This document shows, piece by piece, positions 61,423-64,000 of a DNA stretch of 64,000 nucleotides. The notes beneath the pieces were generated by a model. That model worked only from the letters and a program-made list of their open reading frames with translations, searched no databases and had not been told where the DNA came from. How positions within the stretch are numbered: position 1 is the first letter of the stretch; each line of letters begins with the position of its first letter. The DNA comes from Streptomyces endocoffeicus (GTDB lineage: Bacteria > Actinomycetota > Actinomycetes > Streptomycetales > Streptomycetaceae). Made by a program: the position numbers and the translations under genes. Location: contig NZ_JAERRG010000001.1 of NCBI RefSeq assembly GCF_016741935.1, positions 1,922,001 to 1,986,000 on the forward strand. Reading direction: 5' to 3'.

Positions 61423-62733
61423 TCAGATTGCGAGAGTCACGCGCAGCGCGGGTTGCAGACGCTCGCGGTGCGCGCGCACCATCTCGTCGCACAGCTCCCA
61501 GATCTGCTCGACGCGCAGGGCGGCGGCGGTCGCCGGGTCGGTCATGGCCGCGTGCCGGATATGGCGTGGCTCATCCTCCAGGGCGGCGCGCACCACGAGG
61601 TCGTTCATGCTGAGGTACGTGCGGTTGAGCGCGGCGAGCTGCGGCGGCAGCGCACCGGCGCGGGTCGGCTGGACCCCGGACCGGTCGACCAGACACGGCA
61701 CTTCGACCACGCCGTGGGCCGGAAGGTTCTCGATGAGCCCGTGGTTGGGCACATTGCCGTAGACGGTCCTGGGAGTGCCGGTCACCATGGAGTGGATGAT
61801 CTGCGGGGCGTACTCCATGGTCCCCTCGACGTCGATGGGGGCGCCGGTCGCGAGGGCGTCGCGGGTCCGCTCGTACGCGGCCACGTTCTCGTCCACGATG
61901 CCGAGGTACGCGCCGACGGGCAGCCGCAGCCGCTCGATCTCGCTGTCGTGGTGCAGATACCAGGGCACGTACTCGGAGGAGTGCTCGCTGGTCTCGGTCG
62001 GGTAGTAGCCGAGCCGCCGGTACATGTCGACGCGGACCCGCCGCCGCAGCTGCCCGTTCTCGGCGATCAGCGCGTCCAGCCGGGGGTAGAGATCGGTGCC
62101 GTCGTGCTCCAGGCGGAGCACCCACGCCTGGTGGTTGACCCCGGCGGCGCGGTAGGTGACCTCATCGAAGGGGACCTCCAGCAGTTCGCACAGGTCGTGG
62201 ATGGTCCAGTGCACCGAGTGGCACAGGCCGACCACCCGGGTCAGCCCGGTGGCCGCCACGAGGTACTGCACGTTCATGGCCATCGGGTTGGTGTAGTTGA
62301 GCAGCCATGCCCCGGGGCATACGGCGGCGATGTCCTCGCCCAGCGCCTTGAGGAACGGGAAGGTGCGCAGGGCGCGGAAGATGCCGCCGACGCCGAGGGT
62401 GTCGCCGATGGTCTGCCGCACCCCGTGGCGCGCGGGGATCTCGAAGTCGATCCGGGTGGCCTCCCCCATGCCGATCTGGACGAGGTTGATGACGAAGTCG
62501 GCGCCGTCGAGTGCCTCGCGCCGGTCGGCGTGTGCGGTGATGAGCGCGGCGGCGCCCCGCCGCCCGGCGATGTACCGGGCGGCGGCCTCGGCGGTGGCGA
62601 GGCGTTCCGCGTCGATGTCGTGCAGGGCGATCCGCGCGGTCTTCAGCTCCGGGAAGGCGAAGAGATCCGCCAGCAGGCCCTGGGTGAAGACGACGCTTCC
62701 CGCGCCGATCAGCACGATCTTGGGGTTGATCAT
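61423..62733 (-). CDS. GH4 family glycosidase (alpha-galactosidase/alpha-glucuronidase-like)
   Basis: 436 aa from the ATG at 62733, overlapping the PfkB stop (ATGA). The NAD-binding N-terminus is IVLIGAGSVVFTQGLLADL. GH4 metal and substrate motifs follow: LLNYTNPMAMN, VGLCHSVHWTIHDL (metal Cys and His) and AGVNHQAWVL (metal His). GH4 enzymes use NAD and a divalent metal in a redox-elimination mechanism on cytosolic sugars. The PfkB kinase and ABC importer upstream suggest an intracellular sugar pathway. Confidence 0.92.
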   Translation of the reverse strand: MINPKIVLIGAGSVVFTQGLLADLFAFPELKTARIALHDIDAERLATAEAAARYIAGRRGAAALITAHADRREALDGADFVINLVQIGMGEATRIDFEIPARHGVRQTIGDTLGVGGIFRALRTFPFLKALGEDIAAVCPGAWLLNYTNPMAMNVQYLVAATGLTRVVGLCHSVHWTIHDLCELLEVPFDEVTYRAAGVNHQAWVLRLEHDGTDLYPRLDALIAENGQLRRRVRVDMYRRLGYYPTETSEHSSEYVPWYLHHDSEIERLRLPVGAYLGIVDENVAAYERTRDALATGAPIDVEGTMEYAPQIIHSMVTGTPRTVYGNVPNHGLIENLPAHGVVEVPCLVDRSGVQPTRAGALPPQLAALNRTYLSMNDLVVRAALEDEPRHIRHAAMTDPATAAALRVEQIWELCDEMVRAHRERLQPALRVTLAI

Positions 62734-63686
62734 GACGGGATGTCTCCGTTGGCGGTGAGGTGGGTGAGGGCTTCGTCCCAGGTGGGCTGGGCGGTGGTGC
62801 CGCCCGCGGCGCGGGTGGACAGCGCACCGCAGGCGGCGGCGAGGTCGAGCGCCTCGGCGATGGGCCGGCCCGTGAGCCGTCCGGCGAGGAAGCCCGCGTT
62901 GAAGCTGTCGCCCGCGCCGACGGCGTCCTGGGGTGTGACACGGATCCCGGCGGTGGTGAGCAGGGTCCGGCCGTCGTGGCACAGGGCGCCGTCCGCCCCG
63001 TCCTTGACGGCCACCAGCGGGACCTGCCGGGTGAGGAGTTCGGCGGCGGCCGCGACGGACGTGCCGTCGGTGCCGGCCAGTCGGTGGGCCTCGGCCGCGT
63101 TGGGCAGCAGAAGGTCGGTCCAGGCGAGGACGGGTGCCAGCGCCGCGGGGTCCCATCGGCCCGAGGGGTCGTCGTTGGTGTCCAGCGAGGTGGTGGCGCC
63201 CGCCGCGCGGGCGGCGTCGAAGAGGTCCGGCAGATCGGCGGCGAGCCCCGGCATGAGGAAGAAGGACGCGGCGTGGAGGTGCCGGGCCGAGGCCAGCAGG
63301 TGCGGGGGTATGTCGCGGCCCGAGGTGGCGGCGAGTGTGCCCGGCGCGGTGAGGATGGCCCGGTCGTCCCCGCGGGTCACGATGACCGTGAGCGGTGTCG
63401 GCAGCCCGCTGTCCAGGTGCAGTCCGCTGACGTCGACGCCGTGCGCCGCGAGCCGGTCGCGCATGTAGTGTCCGGCGCCGTCGTCCCCGACGCGTCCGGC
63501 GAAGGCCACGCGCAGCCCCAGCCGGGCGGCGCCGCACGCGGTGATCGCGGCGGATCCGCCGATGGTGAGCGCGCCGCTGTCGACGAGCTGTTCGCGCTGG
63601 CCGAAGGCGAGCGGGGGGTCGAGCGGTCCGACGATGACGTCCAGGTTGGCGTCCCCGATGACGAGCAGGTCGAAGGTGGGTGGCAT
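62730..63686 (-). CDS. PfkB-family carbohydrate kinase
   Basis: 318 aa from the ATG at 63686. N-terminal LVIGDANLDVIVGP and GGSAAITACGAARLGL match the first PfkB signature, with the C-terminal second signature in TPQDAVGAGDSFNAGFLAG holding the catalytic Asp. It should phosphorylate a sugar or nucleoside with ATP in the cytosol. It lies between the ABC permease and the GH4 enzyme in one operon, suggesting that a sugar released by GH4 is phosphorylated here. Confidence 0.92.
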   Translation of the reverse strand: MPPTFDLLVIGDANLDVIVGPLDPPLAFGQREQLVDSGALTIGGSAAITACGAARLGLRVAFAGRVGDDGAGHYMRDRLAAHGVDVSGLHLDSGLPTPLTVIVTRGDDRAILTAPGTLAATSGRDIPPHLLASARHLHAASFFLMPGLAADLPDLFDAARAAGATTSLDTNDDPSGRWDPAALAPVLAWTDLLLPNAAEAHRLAGTDGTSVAAAAELLTRQVPLVAVKDGADGALCHDGRTLLTTAGIRVTPQDAVGAGDSFNAGFLAGRLTGRPIAEALDLAAACGALSTRAAGGTTAQPTWDEALTHLTANGDIPS

Positions 63687-63730
63687 ACGGGTTCCTGAAG
63701 GGTGAGGGAGAGGCTGGGCGGTGCTGGCGG

Positions 63731-64000
63731 TCAGCCCTTGAGACCGGTGGAGGTGATCGACCGGACGAAGGTCTTCTGGGCGGCGAGGAAGGCGAGCAGC
63801 ACCGGCAGGACGGTGATGACGTTCCCCGCCATCACGGCCGACCACTGGGTGTGGTGCTGCCCCCGGAAGGTGGTCAGACCCAGCTGGAGGGTGTAGTTGG
63901 CGTCGTGGTTCAGCGCGATGAGCGGCCACGACAGGTCGTTCCAGGTGGTGAGGAAGGTCAGGACGGCGACCGTGCTCAGCGCCGGGCGGGACAGCGGGAC
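63731..64000 (-). CDS. Carbohydrate ABC transporter permease, C-terminal part (CUT1/MalG type), cut by window edge
   Basis: The last 89 codons of a permease running in from the right edge. The visible end has the CUT1 inner-membrane pattern: FLTTWNDLSWPLIAL, YTLQLGLTTFRGQHHTQW, a helix AVMAGNVITVLPVLLAFL, and the closing QKTFVRSITSTGLKG typical of MalG-like subunits. It is the first visible gene of the operon continuing with the PfkB kinase and GH4 enzyme, and indicates ABC import of an oligosaccharide or glycoside. Confidence 0.9.
   Translation of the reverse strand, partial: VPLSRPALSTVAVLTFLTTWNDLSWPLIALNHDANYTLQLGLTTFRGQHHTQWSAVMAGNVITVLPVLLAFLAAQKTFVRSITSTGLKG

Overview
The window looks like a Streptomyces chromosome. 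It has very high GC, GTG and TTG starts with purine-rich ribosome binding sites, many 4-bp ATGA/GTGA/TTGA stop-start overlaps, and typical streptomycete families (XRE regulator with DUF397 partner, DUF574-type methyltransferase, RsbW-like ATPases, secreted glycoside hydrolases). I saw no rRNA, tRNA, CRISPR array, insertion sequence or phage genes.

Layout. (1) 1-3.9 kb: a small GntR-controlled set (hydantoinase/oxoprolinase fragment cut by the window edge, RsbW-like ATPase plus aminotransferase, GntR/FCD regulator, metallo-hydrolase). A TGAGATCTCA-type palindrome recurs in front of several of these. (2) 4.0-6.2 kb: AraC regulator and a secreted SGNH esterase, convergent. (3) 6.4-30.8 kb: a large acyl-CoA catabolic island with an acyl-CoA ligase, four acyl-CoA dehydrogenases, two phosphotransferase-fold kinases, thiolase, lipid-transfer/thiolase-like protein plus DUF35 protein, two crotonases, five SDRs, a zinc alcohol dehydrogenase, a KstD/fumarate-reductase-like flavoprotein, an MHS transporter, two NTF2-like proteins and an EthD protein. 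It contains one TetR gene, and a 13-bp pseudo-palindrome close to TGAACTSARTTCA lies in front of eight genes or operons. I infer one TetR regulon degrading a hydrophobic, probably cyclic or branched (steroid- or terpenoid-like) acid. The inducer and substrate cannot be named from sequence.

Two kinase/dehydrogenase gene pairs in the island resemble split versions of mammalian ACAD10/ACAD11 and the LvaA/LvaC enzymes of levulinate catabolism. This suggests that 4-hydroxyacyl-CoA intermediates are phosphorylated and then converted to enoyl-CoAs.

(4) 31.0-32.6 kb: an FGGY sugar kinase whose first 17 residues look like the start of a LacI regulator. (5) 32.7-45.4 kb: one 4250-aa PKS-NRPS, read as FAAL-ACP-KS-AT-KR-ACP-C-A-PCP-C-reductase. 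The last domain resembles cyanobacterial acyl-ACP reductase rather than an SDR-type R domain or a thioesterase. This is a single-gene assembly line and the most unusual object here. (6) 45.8-51 kb: a GntP-type permease, a TctC-like binding lipoprotein and a divergent CitA/CitB-type two-component system. (7) 51-54.2 kb: methyltransferase, DUF397/XRE pair, RsbW-like ATPase and a hypothetical. (8) 54.4-64 kb: secreted GH2-AbfB, GH76 and GH43 enzymes, a LysR regulator, then a GH4 glycosidase, a PfkB kinase and the end of a sugar ABC permease cut by the window edge.
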